Source of the DNA: Frankiales bacterium
Lineage (GTDB): Bacteria > Actinomycetota > Actinomycetes > Mycobacteriales > SCTD01
DNA: 9,365 nt
NCBI GenBank assembly: GCA_025465145.1
Contig: JAODNS010000265.1
Location: 1 to 9,365 of the forward strand
Reading direction: 5' to 3'
Shown: one piece after another, positions 1 to 6,954 of the stretch
Position numbering within the stretch: the stretch's first letter is position 1
How the letters are laid out: each line of letters opens with the position of its first letter
Notes under the pieces: model-generated
Told to the model about the DNA's origin: nothing
The model's database searches: none
What the model saw: the letters and a program-made list of their open reading frames with translations, nothing else
Program-made: the position numbers and the translations under genes

Positions 1-912
1 GTCGGGTTCTGGGAGAAGAGCTTCGACGTCCTCGTCTGCACCACGATCGTCGAGAGCGGCCTGGACATCCCCAACGCCAACACGCTGATCGTCGAGCGCG
101 CCGACGCCTTCGGCCTGTCGCAGCTGCACCAGATCCGCGGCCGCGTCGGTCGTGGCCGCGAGCGCGCCTACGCGTACTTCACCTACCCGGCGGAGAAGCC
201 GCTCACGGAGACGGCGTACGACCGGCTGGCGACCATCGCGCAGAACACCGAGATCGGCGCGGGTATGGCCGTCGCGATGAAGGACCTGGAGATCCGCGGC
301 GCGGGCAACCTGCTCGGCGGCGAGCAGTCCGGTCACATCGCCAGCGTCGGCTTCGACCTCTACATGCGGCTGGTCGGCGAGGCGGTATCGGACTTCAAGA
401 AGGGCGGCAGTCTGGCGGACGAGCCGGAGCAGGTCGAGACGAAGGTCGACCTGCCGATCGACGCGCACCTGCCGCACGAGTACGTGCCCGGCGAGCGGCT
501 GCGTCTCGAGGCGTACCGGCGGCTCGCGGCTGCCGGCGACGACGCGGCCATCACGGCGGTGCGGGACGAGCTCACCGACCGGTACGGGCCTGTCCCGACG
601 CCGGTCGAGAACCTGCTGGCCGTCGCGTCGTTCCGGGTGCACGCCAAGCAGTACGGGATCACCGAGGTGACCCTGCAGGGCAACGCGATCCGGTTCGCGC
701 CCATGAAGCTGCGCGAGTCGCAGGGAATGCGCCTGCAGCGGCTGTTCCCCGGCACGATCGTCAAGCAGACCGTGGACACCGCGCTGGTGCCGAGGCCGAA
801 GACGGCGCGCATCGGAGGCCAGCCGATCCGCGACGTCGAGCTGCTCAACTGGGCGCGTGCGCTGCTGGACGCGGTGCTGGGCGAGTCGGTCGCCGCAGCC
901 GCCGCCACGTGA
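1..912 (+). CDS. mfd: Transcription-repair coupling factor Mfd, C-terminal part
   Basis: Mfd is a cytoplasmic DNA translocase that pushes stalled RNA polymerase off damaged DNA and recruits UvrA for nucleotide excision repair. The frame is open from base 1, so the gene enters from the left and 303 C-terminal residues are present, about a quarter of the usual 1,150-1,200. Numbering from the window edge, helicase motif V is seen at residues 14-27 (TTIVESGLDIPNAN) and motif VI at 44-51 (QIRGRVGR, arginine finger region). The RecG/Mfd-type segment KDLEIRGAGNLLGGEQSGHI follows at about 94-113. Residues from about 149 to 260 form the C-terminal TRCF domain, which covers the UvrA-binding surface in known Mfd proteins. 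The ATG at 265 is internal, not a start. The stop is TGA at 910-912; the next gene begins 46 bases later, consistent with one operon. Identification is secure. Confidence 0.97.
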   Translation, partial: VGFWEKSFDVLVCTTIVESGLDIPNANTLIVERADAFGLSQLHQIRGRVGRGRERAYAYFTYPAEKPLTETAYDRLATIAQNTEIGAGMAVAMKDLEIRGAGNLLGGEQSGHIASVGFDLYMRLVGEAVSDFKKGGSLADEPEQVETKVDLPIDAHLPHEYVPGERLRLEAYRRLAAAGDDAAITAVRDELTDRYGPVPTPVENLLAVASFRVHAKQYGITEVTLQGNAIRFAPMKLRESQGMRLQRLFPGTIVKQTVDTALVPRPKTARIGGQPIRDVELLNWARALLDAVLGESVAAAAAT

Positions 913-944
913 TCGTGGGAAACTGGTACCGATGCCCCGAACCC

Positions 945-950
945 GAGGAG
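945..950 (+). promoter_or_regulatory. Ribosome binding site of the parvulin lipoprotein gene
   Basis: GAGGAG lies 8 bases before the GTG at 959. It supports that GTG over the in-frame ATG at 932, which has no comparable site. Confidence 0.7.
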
Positions 951-958
951 TTCCGCTC

Positions 959-1999
959 GTGACCCGCACCTCCCGCCGGCTCCGTGCCCGGAACCGGCTG
1001 CTCGCGACCGCTGCCGTGGCCGTCGTGGCCCTGAGCGGGTGCGGCGACAGCCCGGTCCGCTCCGGCGCCGCCGCCACCATCGGAGACACCCGCATCCCGA
1101 TCAGCGACCTGAGCGGGTACGTCTCCCGCGGCCTCGCCGACCCGCAGGCGCAGCAGCAGCTCGGTGCCGACCGCGCCTCGTACGAGCGGCAGTCGCTCGC
1201 TCGGATGATCAACCACGTCGTCCTCACCGAGGCGGCGCGACGCAAGGGCGTCGCCGTCTCCTCCGGCGCGATCGACGCCAAGTTCGCCGAGTTCGAGCAG
1301 CAGGCCGGCGGACGTCAGCAGCTCGAGCAGCAGGCAGCGCAGAACGGGATCGCCAAGCAGGACCTGGAGCGGTTCGTCAGCGACGTCGTCCTCAACGACG
1401 CGCTCGCCGACAAGCTGACCGCCGATGTCGAGGTGCCGCAGGAGCAGCTCGAGCAGCTGTTCTCCCAGCAGGCTGCACAGAACGACACCGTCCACACGGC
1501 GCACATCCTGGTGCCGGCCCAGAAGCAGGCCGAGGGCATCCTGGGCCAGGTGAAGGCCGACCCGACGCAGTTCGCGGCGCTGGCGGCGAAGTTCTCGACC
1601 GACACCTCGAACAAGGACAAGGGCGGCGACCTCGGCTTCGCCGGTCGCGGCCAGTTCGTCAAGGCGTTCGAGGACGCCGTGTTCGGGGCGAAGCCCCCGA
1701 CGTACCTCGTCGTGAAGACCGAGTTCGGCTTCCACGTCGTGCACGTCATCGAGCGCAAGACCACGACGCTCGCGCAGGCGACGCCGAACCTGCGGCGCGC
1801 GGCCCTGCAGAAGGAGCGCGAGACCCGCACGACCGAACTGCTGGCCGAGGTGAGCAAGGACCTGGGCGTGAAGGTCAACCCGCGGTTCGGCCGGTGGGAC
1901 CCGACCCAGGGCAGCGTCGAGGAGATCACCGACAACGGCGTGACCAGCCCTGCTCCCGGCGGCGACGAGGTCTCCGTGGAAGAGCAGCCGCAGGGGTGA
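959..1999 (+). CDS. Parvulin-type peptidyl-prolyl isomerase lipoprotein (PrsA/SurA-like)
   Basis: This is a predicted lipid-anchored extracytoplasmic foldase that isomerises prolyl bonds and helps secreted proteins fold. GTG 959 is chosen because of the Shine-Dalgarno sequence at 945-950 and because it gives a textbook signal: arginine-rich start, hydrophobic stretch at residues 14-25, then lipobox LSGC with the acylated cysteine at 28. The mature protein begins with a SurA-N-like helical region (about 33-170, rich in Q, E and A). A parvulin/PpiC domain follows at about 178-266. It holds AHILV with His182, the KGGDLGFAGRGQF segment and FHVVH with His259 and His262, all expected active-site surroundings. 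An acidic proline-containing tail ends the 346-residue protein. An in-frame ATG at 932 would add nine residues before the signal. The stop overlaps the mazG start. A placement between mfd and mazG is common in Actinobacteria. The fold is confident; the client proteins are unknown. Confidence 0.9.
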   Translation: MTRTSRRLRARNRLLATAAVAVVALSGCGDSPVRSGAAATIGDTRIPISDLSGYVSRGLADPQAQQQLGADRASYERQSLARMINHVVLTEAARRKGVAVSSGAIDAKFAEFEQQAGGRQQLEQQAAQNGIAKQDLERFVSDVVLNDALADKLTADVEVPQEQLEQLFSQQAAQNDTVHTAHILVPAQKQAEGILGQVKADPTQFAALAAKFSTDTSNKDKGGDLGFAGRGQFVKAFEDAVFGAKPPTYLVVKTEFGFHVVHVIERKTTTLAQATPNLRRAALQKERETRTTELLAEVSKDLGVKVNPRFGRWDPTQGSVEEITDNGVTSPAPGGDEVSVEEQPQG

Positions 2000-2952
2000 C
2001 CGCGGGGCGGCTCGTCCTCGTCGTCACCTCGTCGCGGACGCCGCCCGGCCTGCTGTCCTGGCCGGCCTGGGAGGTGCTGCGGTCGGCGCCGGTGCGCACT
2101 GCGGACGCCGAGCACCCGCAGCTGCCGTACCTGCGCGACGCCGGGGTCCTGGTCGCGGTGGAGCCACTGACGGCGGAGGACCTGCACGCGCGCGCGGCCA
2201 GCGGCGAGGACGTCGTGTGGCTGACCGGGACCGGCGAGGAGGACCTCGCCCGCCGGCTCGGCATGCTGACGCTGACGTCGCCGGTGACGCTCGAGGTGGT
2301 CTACGGCGCGTACGAGCTGCCCGGATCGACGCTGCTGGACGTGGTCTCCGTCATGGACCGGCTGCGCTCGCCGGGCGGCTGCCCGTGGGACGCGGAGCAG
2401 ACGCACGACAGTCTGAAGCCGTACCTGCTCGAGGAGGCGTACGAGGCGTACGAGGCGATCGAAGACGGCAGCGTCACCGACCTGCGCGAGGAGCTCGGCG
2501 ACGTCCTGCTGCAGATCGTCTTCCACGCGCGGATCGCCGAGGCGTTCTCGATCGACGACGTCGCGCGCGACCTGGTGGACAAGCTCGTCCGCCGGCACCC
2601 GCACGTGTTCGCGGGCGCGTCCGCGGACGACGTCGAGGCGACGTGGGAGCAGCTGAAGACGGCCGAGAAGGGACGCACGTCCGTGACCGAGGGCGTCCCA
2701 CTCGGCCAGCCGGCGCTGTCGCTCGCGGCGAAGCTGCAGAAGCGCGGCAGCCGCCTCGGGGCTCCCGTCCCGTCGTACGACGGACTCGGGGGAGAGCTCT
2801 GGTCGCTGGTCCAGCGCTGCCGCGCGGAGGGGCTCGACCCGGAGGTGGAGCTGCGCACGGTGGCCCGGTCGTACCGGGACCGGCTGGCCGAGCTCGAGCG
2901 GGCGAACCCGGAGGGCCTCGCGCCGGACGAGTGGGCGGCGCGGTGGAACTGA
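1996..2952 (+). CDS. mazG: Nucleoside triphosphate pyrophosphohydrolase MazG
   Basis: MazG hydrolyses NTPs and dNTPs, including oxidised ones, to the monophosphate and pyrophosphate, a house-cleaning role in the cytoplasm. The GTG at 1996 shares bases with the preceding TGA (1997-1999); GGAAGAG about ten bases upstream could serve as its ribosome site. The protein has 318 residues. The MazG domain spans about 113-225 and starts with GGCPWDAEQTH (Cys129, Trp131). The metal-binding EExxE is at Glu146, Glu147 and Glu150, and ExxD at Glu166 and Asp169, so the catalytic set is complete. VRRHPHVF and the KTAEKG segment follow, both typical of the family. The last 70 residues are a shortened second half, as in actinobacterial MazG. 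Residues 1-110 are a separate N-terminal region (see findings). It lies downstream of mfd, so an operon of genome-maintenance functions is likely. Confidence 0.93.
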   Translation: MTAGRLVLVVTSSRTPPGLLSWPAWEVLRSAPVRTADAEHPQLPYLRDAGVLVAVEPLTAEDLHARAASGEDVVWLTGTGEEDLARRLGMLTLTSPVTLEVVYGAYELPGSTLLDVVSVMDRLRSPGGCPWDAEQTHDSLKPYLLEEAYEAYEAIEDGSVTDLREELGDVLLQIVFHARIAEAFSIDDVARDLVDKLVRRHPHVFAGASADDVEATWEQLKTAEKGRTSVTEGVPLGQPALSLAAKLQKRGSRLGAPVPSYDGLGGELWSLVQRCRAEGLDPEVELRTVARSYRDRLAELERANPEGLAPDEWAARWN

Positions 2953-3482
2953 TCGGGACGGTCGTGCGGCTGCAGGTGCAGCGGTCGCGGCTCAAGCCGG
3001 GCCCGGCCGGCGGGCGCGTCTACGACCCTGCCCCGCTGCTGGAGGTGCCGGCGTTGGAGGTCGCGGCGCGGGGCGTCACCGCCGCCGGGGTGCTCGACGT
3101 GCACCACGCGGACCACCCCGACAGCCGGAACGTCAAGCTGCGCAACGGGCTGTCGGTGATGACCCGACCGCGGTACGACGCGCTGCGTGCGCGGTTCGGG
3201 CTGCACCTCGTCGACGGCATCGCGGGCGAGTCGCTGCTGCTGGACGAGGGCGTGGACGTGCTCGGGGACGTCCGGCTCGAGACCGACGACGGGCTGCTGG
3301 AGCTGTCGGCCGAGCCGGCGCCGCCGTGTGTCGAGTTCTCGCGGTTCTGCCTGCGCGCCGACGGCACTGGTCCGGACGTGCTGGCGGCGCTGGCCGACCT
3401 GCAGGACGGCGCGCGCGGCTTCTACCTGCGTACCTCCGGCACGGGCCGCGTCAGCGCGGGCTGCCGCCTGTTCCGCGCCTGA
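2943..3482 (+). CDS. MOSC-like domain protein, 179 residues
   Basis: MOSC domains occur in molybdenum-cofactor sulfurases and in small stand-alone proteins thought to handle sulfur on a conserved cysteine. The middle of this protein fits the pattern: HHADHPDSRN, then a stretch where a tyrosine/aspartate-rich helix is followed by GIAGESLLLDEGVDV (the usual GENLL-like position). A late segment, LELSAEPAPPCVEF, contains Cys129, the candidate sulfur carrier. There is no signal peptide or membrane segment. The chosen GTG overlaps the mazG stop by 10 bases. An in-frame GTG at 2931 is an alternative and neither has a strong ribosome site. The protein is about the size of a single MOSC domain, and no molybdopterin enzyme is visible nearby, so its substrate cannot be inferred. 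The family call rests on motif recall and is moderate. Confidence 0.65.
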   Translation: MELIGTVVRLQVQRSRLKPGPAGGRVYDPAPLLEVPALEVAARGVTAAGVLDVHHADHPDSRNVKLRNGLSVMTRPRYDALRARFGLHLVDGIAGESLLLDEGVDVLGDVRLETDDGLLELSAEPAPPCVEFSRFCLRADGTGPDVLAALADLQDGARGFYLRTSGTGRVSAGCRLFRA

Positions 3483-3494
3483 CCCCGCCGGGCT

Positions 3495-3508
3495 GGCCCG
3501 CGCGGGCC
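3495..3508. repeat. 14-base perfect palindrome after the MOSC-like gene
   Basis: GGCCCGCGCGGGCC begins 12 bases after the stop at 3482. It could fold in RNA from the upstream operon and act as a terminator without a U-tract, or simply be part of the repeat-rich gap. Confidence 0.5.
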
Positions 3509-3510
3509 GC

Positions 3511-3588
3511 TCCTGCCCGTTGCGTCCGGGCACCGCCGCGGGGCGGCTCTACCGTCTGCCGGACGCAAGGCAGGGGCGCGGCCAGCCT
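3511..3588. repeat. Hairpin repeat copy 1
   Basis: The outer stem pairs TTGCGTCCGG (3520-3529) with CCGGACGCAA (3559-3568) without a mismatch. It extends through CCTGCC (3512-3517) and GGCAGG (3569-3574) after a two-base bulge. Inside it, CCGCC (3533-3537) pairs with GGCGG (3542-3546) around a four-base loop. The tail reads GGCCAGCCT at 3580-3588. Bases 3520-3556 are identical to 3617-3653 in copy 2. There is no T-run after the stem and no obvious flanking target-site duplication. Confidence 0.85.
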
Positions 3589-3595
3589 TGGGGCC

Positions 3596-3608
3596 GAGGA
3601 CGGTCCTC
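3596..3608. repeat. Short inverted repeat between the two hairpin copies
   Basis: GAGGAC (3596-3601) and GTCCTC (3603-3608) are separated by one base, giving a perfect inverted repeat in the spacer between the larger elements. It could be an operator or a fragment of a degraded repeat; the sequence alone does not decide. Confidence 0.45.
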
Positions 3609-3686
3609 TCCTCCCCTTGCGTCCGGGCACCGCCGCGGGGCGGCTCTACCGTCCGCCGGACGGAAGGGGAGGGGCACGGCCAGCCT
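3608..3686. repeat. Hairpin repeat copy 2
   Basis: The left arm 3610-3626 (CCTCCCC then TTGCGTCCGG) pairs with the right arm 3656-3672 (CCGGACGGAA then GGGGAGG). That is 17 positions with one G-G mismatch at 3619/3663. The inner stem at 3630-3634 and 3639-3643 equals that of copy 1. The tail GGCCAGCCT (3678-3686) is also shared. The copy ends about 70 bases before the enolase start, upstream of its ribosome site. Confidence 0.85.
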
Positions 3687-3711
3687 GCGGAGCAGGACAA
3701 ACCCCCGCCGG

Positions 3712-3717
3712 TACGCT
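3712..3717 (+). promoter_or_regulatory. Candidate -10 element for enolase
   Basis: TACGCT fits TANNNT and lies 38 bases before the enolase GTG, downstream of both hairpin repeats. No good -35 hexamer is seen at 16-19 bases upstream, so this is a weak call. Confidence 0.25.
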
Positions 3718-3746
3718 CGGCCGGACCTCTGCTGACCCACGAACCC

Positions 3747-3751
3747 AGGAG
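3747..3751 (+). promoter_or_regulatory. Ribosome binding site of enolase
   Basis: AGGAG ends four bases before GTG 3756. It supports this start, which gives the usual enolase N-terminus ahead of AREILDSRGNPT. Confidence 0.7.
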
Positions 3752-3755
3752 AACC

Positions 3756-5051
3756 GTGCCCTCCATCGAGGCCGTCGGCGCCCGCGAGATCCTCGACTCG
3801 CGCGGCAACCCCACCGTCGAGGTCGAGGTGGCCCTCGACGACGGGACCCTCGCCCGGGCCGCGGTCCCCAGCGGGGCGAGCACCGGCGCGTACGAGGCGG
3901 TCGAGCTGCGCGACGGCGACAGCGGTCGCTACGCCGGCAAGGGCGTCCAGAAGGCAGTCGAGGCGGTCCTCGAGACCATCGGCCCGGAGCTCATCGGCAT
4001 CGAGGCGACCGAGCAGCGGATCATCGACCAGGAGCTGCTCGACCTCGACGGCACGCCGGAGAAGAGCCGCCTGGGCGCCAACGCGACGCTCGGCGTCAGC
4101 CTCGCCGTCGCCCGCGCGGCCGCCGAGTCCTGCGGCCTGCCGCTGTTCCGCTACGTCGGGGGGCCGAACGCGCACGTGCTGCCGGTGCCGATGCTCAACA
4201 TCCTCAACGGCGGCGCGCACGCGGACACCAACGTCGACGTCCAGGAGTTCATGGTCGCTCCGATCGGCGCGCCGACGTTCGCCGAGGCGCTGCGCTGGGG
4301 CGCGGAGGTCTACCACTCGCTCAAGAGCGTCCTGAAGGCCCGCGGCCTCACGACGAGCGTCGGCGACGAGGGCGGCTTCGCTCCCGACCTGCCGGCCAAC
4401 CGCGACGCGCTCGACCTCATCCTCGAGGCCATCAGTGCCACCGGGCTCACCCCCGGCCGCGACATCGCGCTCGCGCTGGACGTCGCCGCGACGGAGTTCT
4501 ACGAGGACGGCGCGTACCGGTTCGAGGGCGGCGCGAAGACGGCCGACCAGATGACCGAGTACTACGCCGACCTCGTCGCGTCGTACCCGATCGTCTCCAT
4601 CGAGGACCCGCTGTCCGAGGGTGACTGGGACGGCTGGGCGCGGATGACCGCGGTGCTCGGCGCGAAGGTGCAGATCGTGGGCGACGACCTGTTCGTCACC
4701 AACCCGCAGCGCCTGGCCGAGGGGATCGGCAAGGGCACCGCCAACGCGCTGCTGGTCAAGGTGAACCAGATCGGGACGCTGACCGAGACGCTCGACGCCG
4801 TGCAGCTCGCGCACCGCAGCGGCTACCGCTGCATGATGAGCCACCGCTCCGGCGAGACCGAGGACACGACGATCGCCGACCTGGCCGTCGCCACGGACTG
4901 CGGCCAGATCAAGACCGGGGCCCAGGCCCGGTCGGAGCGCGTCGCGAAGTACAACCAGCTGCTCCGCATCGAGGAGGAGCTGGACGAGGCGGCCCGCTAC
5001 GCCGGTGCCGGCGCGTTCCCCCGCTTCACCGCGGGCGAGGGCAGCGTCTGA
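3756..5051 (+). CDS. eno: Enolase (phosphopyruvate hydratase)
   Basis: Enolase interconverts 2-phosphoglycerate and phosphoenolpyruvate in glycolysis in the cytoplasm. The 431-residue length is normal. The N-terminal domain opens with AREILDSRGNPTVEVEV. The catalytic pair is visible: Glu205 in VGDEGGFAP and Lys335 in LLVKVNQIGT. The three magnesium ligands are Asp242 (ALDVAATEFY), Glu283 (SIEDPLSEGDWDGW) and Asp310 (GDDLFVTNP). The signature MSHRSGETEDTTIADLAVA occurs near the C-terminus. GTG 3756 is preceded by AGGAG. An upstream in-frame extension to 3588 would run through the hairpin repeat and is rejected. The next gene starts only three bases after the stop, so eno and the ftsB-like gene are almost certainly cotranscribed, an arrangement common in Actinobacteria. 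Confidence 0.98.
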   Translation: MPSIEAVGAREILDSRGNPTVEVEVALDDGTLARAAVPSGASTGAYEAVELRDGDSGRYAGKGVQKAVEAVLETIGPELIGIEATEQRIIDQELLDLDGTPEKSRLGANATLGVSLAVARAAAESCGLPLFRYVGGPNAHVLPVPMLNILNGGAHADTNVDVQEFMVAPIGAPTFAEALRWGAEVYHSLKSVLKARGLTTSVGDEGGFAPDLPANRDALDLILEAISATGLTPGRDIALALDVAATEFYEDGAYRFEGGAKTADQMTEYYADLVASYPIVSIEDPLSEGDWDGWARMTAVLGAKVQIVGDDLFVTNPQRLAEGIGKGTANALLVKVNQIGTLTETLDAVQLAHRSGYRCMMSHRSGETEDTTIADLAVATDCGQIKTGAQARSERVAKYNQLLRIEEELDEAARYAGAGAFPRFTAGEGSV

Positions 5052-5054
5052 CCC

Positions 5055-5564
5055 GTGGGCACCAACCGCCGCCCCGACTCGAGCCGCCGCCGCGCGGCCC
5101 GGGCGGCGAAGCGTGTCCCGAGCAAGGCGACCGCGGGTCAGCCTGAGCCGACCCGTCGTGCTGCCGGGCTGACCACCCGTGCCGCCGTCCTCGGCCTCGT
5201 GGTCTGCGCGCTGCTGATGAGCGCGGCGCTGCCGCTGCGCGAGTTCCTCGGCCAGCGCAGCGAGATCGCCGAGCTGCGGCAGGCGCAGGCCGCCGCGCGG
5301 GCCCGGGTGGCGGCGCTGGAGGAGCAGAAGGCGCGGCTGGAGGACCCGGCGTACGTGGCCGCCCTCGCGCGCGACCGGCTGCACTTCGTCCGGCCGGGGG
5401 AGACGGCGTACGTCGTCATCGCGCCCAGCGCCGCGCCGGCTGCTCCGAAGGACGCGCAGCGCGCGGCCGCCGCACCGGCCGGACCCGAGGCGCCGTGGTA
5501 CTCGCAGCTGTGGGGCAGTGTGCGCAGCGCCGACCGCCCCGTGCAGGTCCGCGCCCCGCGGTGA
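5055..5564 (+). CDS. FtsB/DivIC-type septum formation initiator protein
   Basis: This is a single-pass membrane protein of the FtsB/DivIC family, which links the FtsL/FtsQ complex to septal wall synthesis. The 169 residues show a basic cytoplasmic N-terminus (1-41, many Arg) and one hydrophobic segment at about 42-59. A coiled-coil stretch at about 63-96 (repeated A, L, E, R heptad-like pattern) leads into the family core DPAYVAALARDRLHFVRPGE at 97-116. A low-complexity Ala/Pro linker (about 124-145) leads to PWYSQLWGSV, seen in actinobacterial members. The start is GTG 5055, just past the eno stop; the best purine-rich site (GAGGG, 5037-5041) is rather far away, so coupling to eno translation is likely. 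The downstream gene overlaps it by four bases. Whether it should be named FtsB or DivIC cannot be settled here. Confidence 0.85.
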   Translation: MGTNRRPDSSRRRAARAAKRVPSKATAGQPEPTRRAAGLTTRAAVLGLVVCALLMSAALPLREFLGQRSEIAELRQAQAAARARVAALEEQKARLEDPAYVAALARDRLHFVRPGETAYVVIAPSAAPAAPKDAQRAAAAPAGPEAPWYSQLWGSVRSADRPVQVRAPR

Positions 5565-6046
5565 GCGAGCTCTCCGACGAGGACCGCGCGGTGGTGGAGG
5601 CCCAGCTGGGTCGCCGGCCGCGCGCGATGCGGGCCGTCGCGCACCGCTGCACCTGCGGGCTCGTCGATGTCGTCGAGACGAACCCGCGGCTCGAGGACGG
5701 CACGCCGTTCCCGACGCTGTACTACCTGACCTGCCCCAAGGCGGCCTCGGCGATCGGCCGGCTCGAGTCCGAGGGCCTGATGAAGACGATGACGGCGCGG
5801 CTCGCGGAGGACGACGAGCTGCGGACGCAGTACGAGGCGGCGGCGAAGGACTACGTCGGCCGCCGCGACGCTCTTGACCGGCTCGGGCACGGCGAGAACC
5901 AGGGCGGCATGCCGAACCGGGTGAAGTGCCTGCACGTGCTGGTCGCGCACGCGCTGGCCGTCGGCCGCGGCGTCAACCCGTTCGGCGACGAGGCGCTCGA
6001 CCTGCTGCCCGACTGGGGCGCGGGCGGCCCGTGCGTGAGCCCGTGA
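5561..6046 (+). CDS. DUF501 family protein
   Basis: This 161-residue cytoplasmic protein belongs to DUF501, a family of unknown function common in Actinobacteria between ftsB-like and ppx/gppA genes. The recognisable parts are HRCTCGLVDVVETNPRLEDG (about 28-47), PFPTLYYLTCPKAASAI (49-65), ESEGLM and NQGGMPNRVKCLHVLVAHALA (113-133). Cys30, Cys32, Cys58, Cys123, His125 and His130 could bind a metal; that is inference from spacing only. GTG 5561 overlaps the preceding TGA by four bases. The stop overlaps the next start in the same way. No catalytic motif is recognised and no function is assigned. Confidence 0.85.
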   Translation: MSELSDEDRAVVEAQLGRRPRAMRAVAHRCTCGLVDVVETNPRLEDGTPFPTLYYLTCPKAASAIGRLESEGLMKTMTARLAEDDELRTQYEAAAKDYVGRRDALDRLGHGENQGGMPNRVKCLHVLVAHALAVGRGVNPFGDEALDLLPDWGAGGPCVSP

Positions 6047-6954
6047 GCCGCGTCGCGGCGGTGGACTGCGGCACCAACTCGATCCGCCTGCTGGTGTCGG
6101 ACGTGTCCGAGGGGACCAAGCGGGACGTCCATCGCGAGATGCGCGTCGTCCGGCTGGGGCAGGGGGTCGACCGCACCGGACGGCTCGCTCCTGAGGCACT
6201 CGCCCGTACGCGCGAGGCGCTGGTCGACTACGGCACCACCTGCCGCGACCTCGGGGTGGCGCGGATCCGGATGGTCGCCACCAGCGCCACGCGCGATGCG
6301 GAGAACCGCAGCGACTTCGTGGCGATGGTCGAGGCGGTGCTCGGCGTGCAGCCGGAGGTGATCTCCGGCGGAGAGGAGGCCGCGCTGTCCTTCGACGGCG
6401 CGACCCGGGGGCTCGACCGGGAGCTCGGCCCGTTCCTCGTCGCCGACATCGGCGGTGGGTCGACCGAGATCGTGCTGGGCACGGACCAGGTCAAGGCCGC
6501 GCGGTCGGTGGACGTGGGCTGCGTACGGCTGACCGAACGGCGCCTCCTCGACGACCCTCCGACCCCGGAGCAGGTGGCCGCGGCCGAGGCGGACATCGAC
6601 GCCGCGCTGGAGCTCGTACGCGCGGATGTGCCTGTGGCACAAAGGAAGACGTTCATCGGGCTGGCCGGCTCCGTCACGACCGTCGCCGCGCTGGCGCTCG
6701 GACTGAAGGCGTACGACCGCGACCGGATCCACCTGTCGCGCATCTCCGCGGACGACGTGCGGCGGGTGACGGGCAGCCTGCTGGGGCAGACCAGGAAGCA
6801 GCGCGGGCGCCTGGGTCCGATGCACCCCGGCCGCAACGACGTGATCGGCGCAGGCGCTCTCGTCCTGCGCACGCTGGTCGATCGCCTCGACGTCGACGAG
6901 GTCCTGGTCAGCGAGTCCGACATCCTCGACGGCATCGTCTGGAGCATCCCGTGA
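6043..6954 (+). CDS. Ppx/GppA family phosphatase
   Basis: Members of this family hydrolyse inorganic polyphosphate or pppGpp. The 303-residue protein is the short actinobacterial form: it has the two-lobed ASKHA ATPase-like core and lacks the C-terminal HD-like domain of the roughly 500-residue E. coli Ppx. The phosphate-1 motif VAAVDCGTNSIRLLV is at residues 4-18 and VADIGGGSTEIV at 133-144. A third glycine motif, GLAGSVTTVAAL, is at 207-218. ISGGEEA (107-113) carries the glutamate pair near the expected catalytic position. The end has HPGRNDVIGAGALVL and SESDILDG. GTG 6043 gives a four-base overlap with the DUF501 gene; GTG 6031 is also in frame and would add four residues. Whether the substrate is polyphosphate or a guanosine alarmone is undecided. 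Confidence 0.9.
   Translation: MSRVAAVDCGTNSIRLLVSDVSEGTKRDVHREMRVVRLGQGVDRTGRLAPEALARTREALVDYGTTCRDLGVARIRMVATSATRDAENRSDFVAMVEAVLGVQPEVISGGEEAALSFDGATRGLDRELGPFLVADIGGGSTEIVLGTDQVKAARSVDVGCVRLTERRLLDDPPTPEQVAAAEADIDAALELVRADVPVAQRKTFIGLAGSVTTVAALALGLKAYDRDRIHLSRISADDVRRVTGSLLGQTRKQRGRLGPMHPGRNDVIGAGALVLRTLVDRLDVDEVLVSESDILDGIVWSIP

Noticed and set aside
857..958. Earlier start for the parvulin lipoprotein at ATG 857 or ATG 932
   Set aside because: 857 lies deep inside mfd and would bury the signal peptide; 932 has no ribosome site. GTG 959 has GAGGAG at eight bases and gives a clean lipobox.
1315..2604. Long - strand frame opposite the lipoprotein and mazG
   Set aside because: It spans two genes with clear motifs on the other strand, so it is a shadow frame created by high third-position GC.
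3483..3755. CRISPR array from the repeated units before enolase
   Set aside because: Only two units, each strongly self-complementary and about 78 bases long, with no uniform unique spacers and no cas genes.
3549..5384. 611-codon open frame on the - strand opposite enolase and its neighbours
   Set aside because: It is antisense to enolase, whose residues are unmistakable, and is of a composition (Arg, Gly, Ala, Val, Leu) expected from GC-rich shadow frames. No motif is seen.
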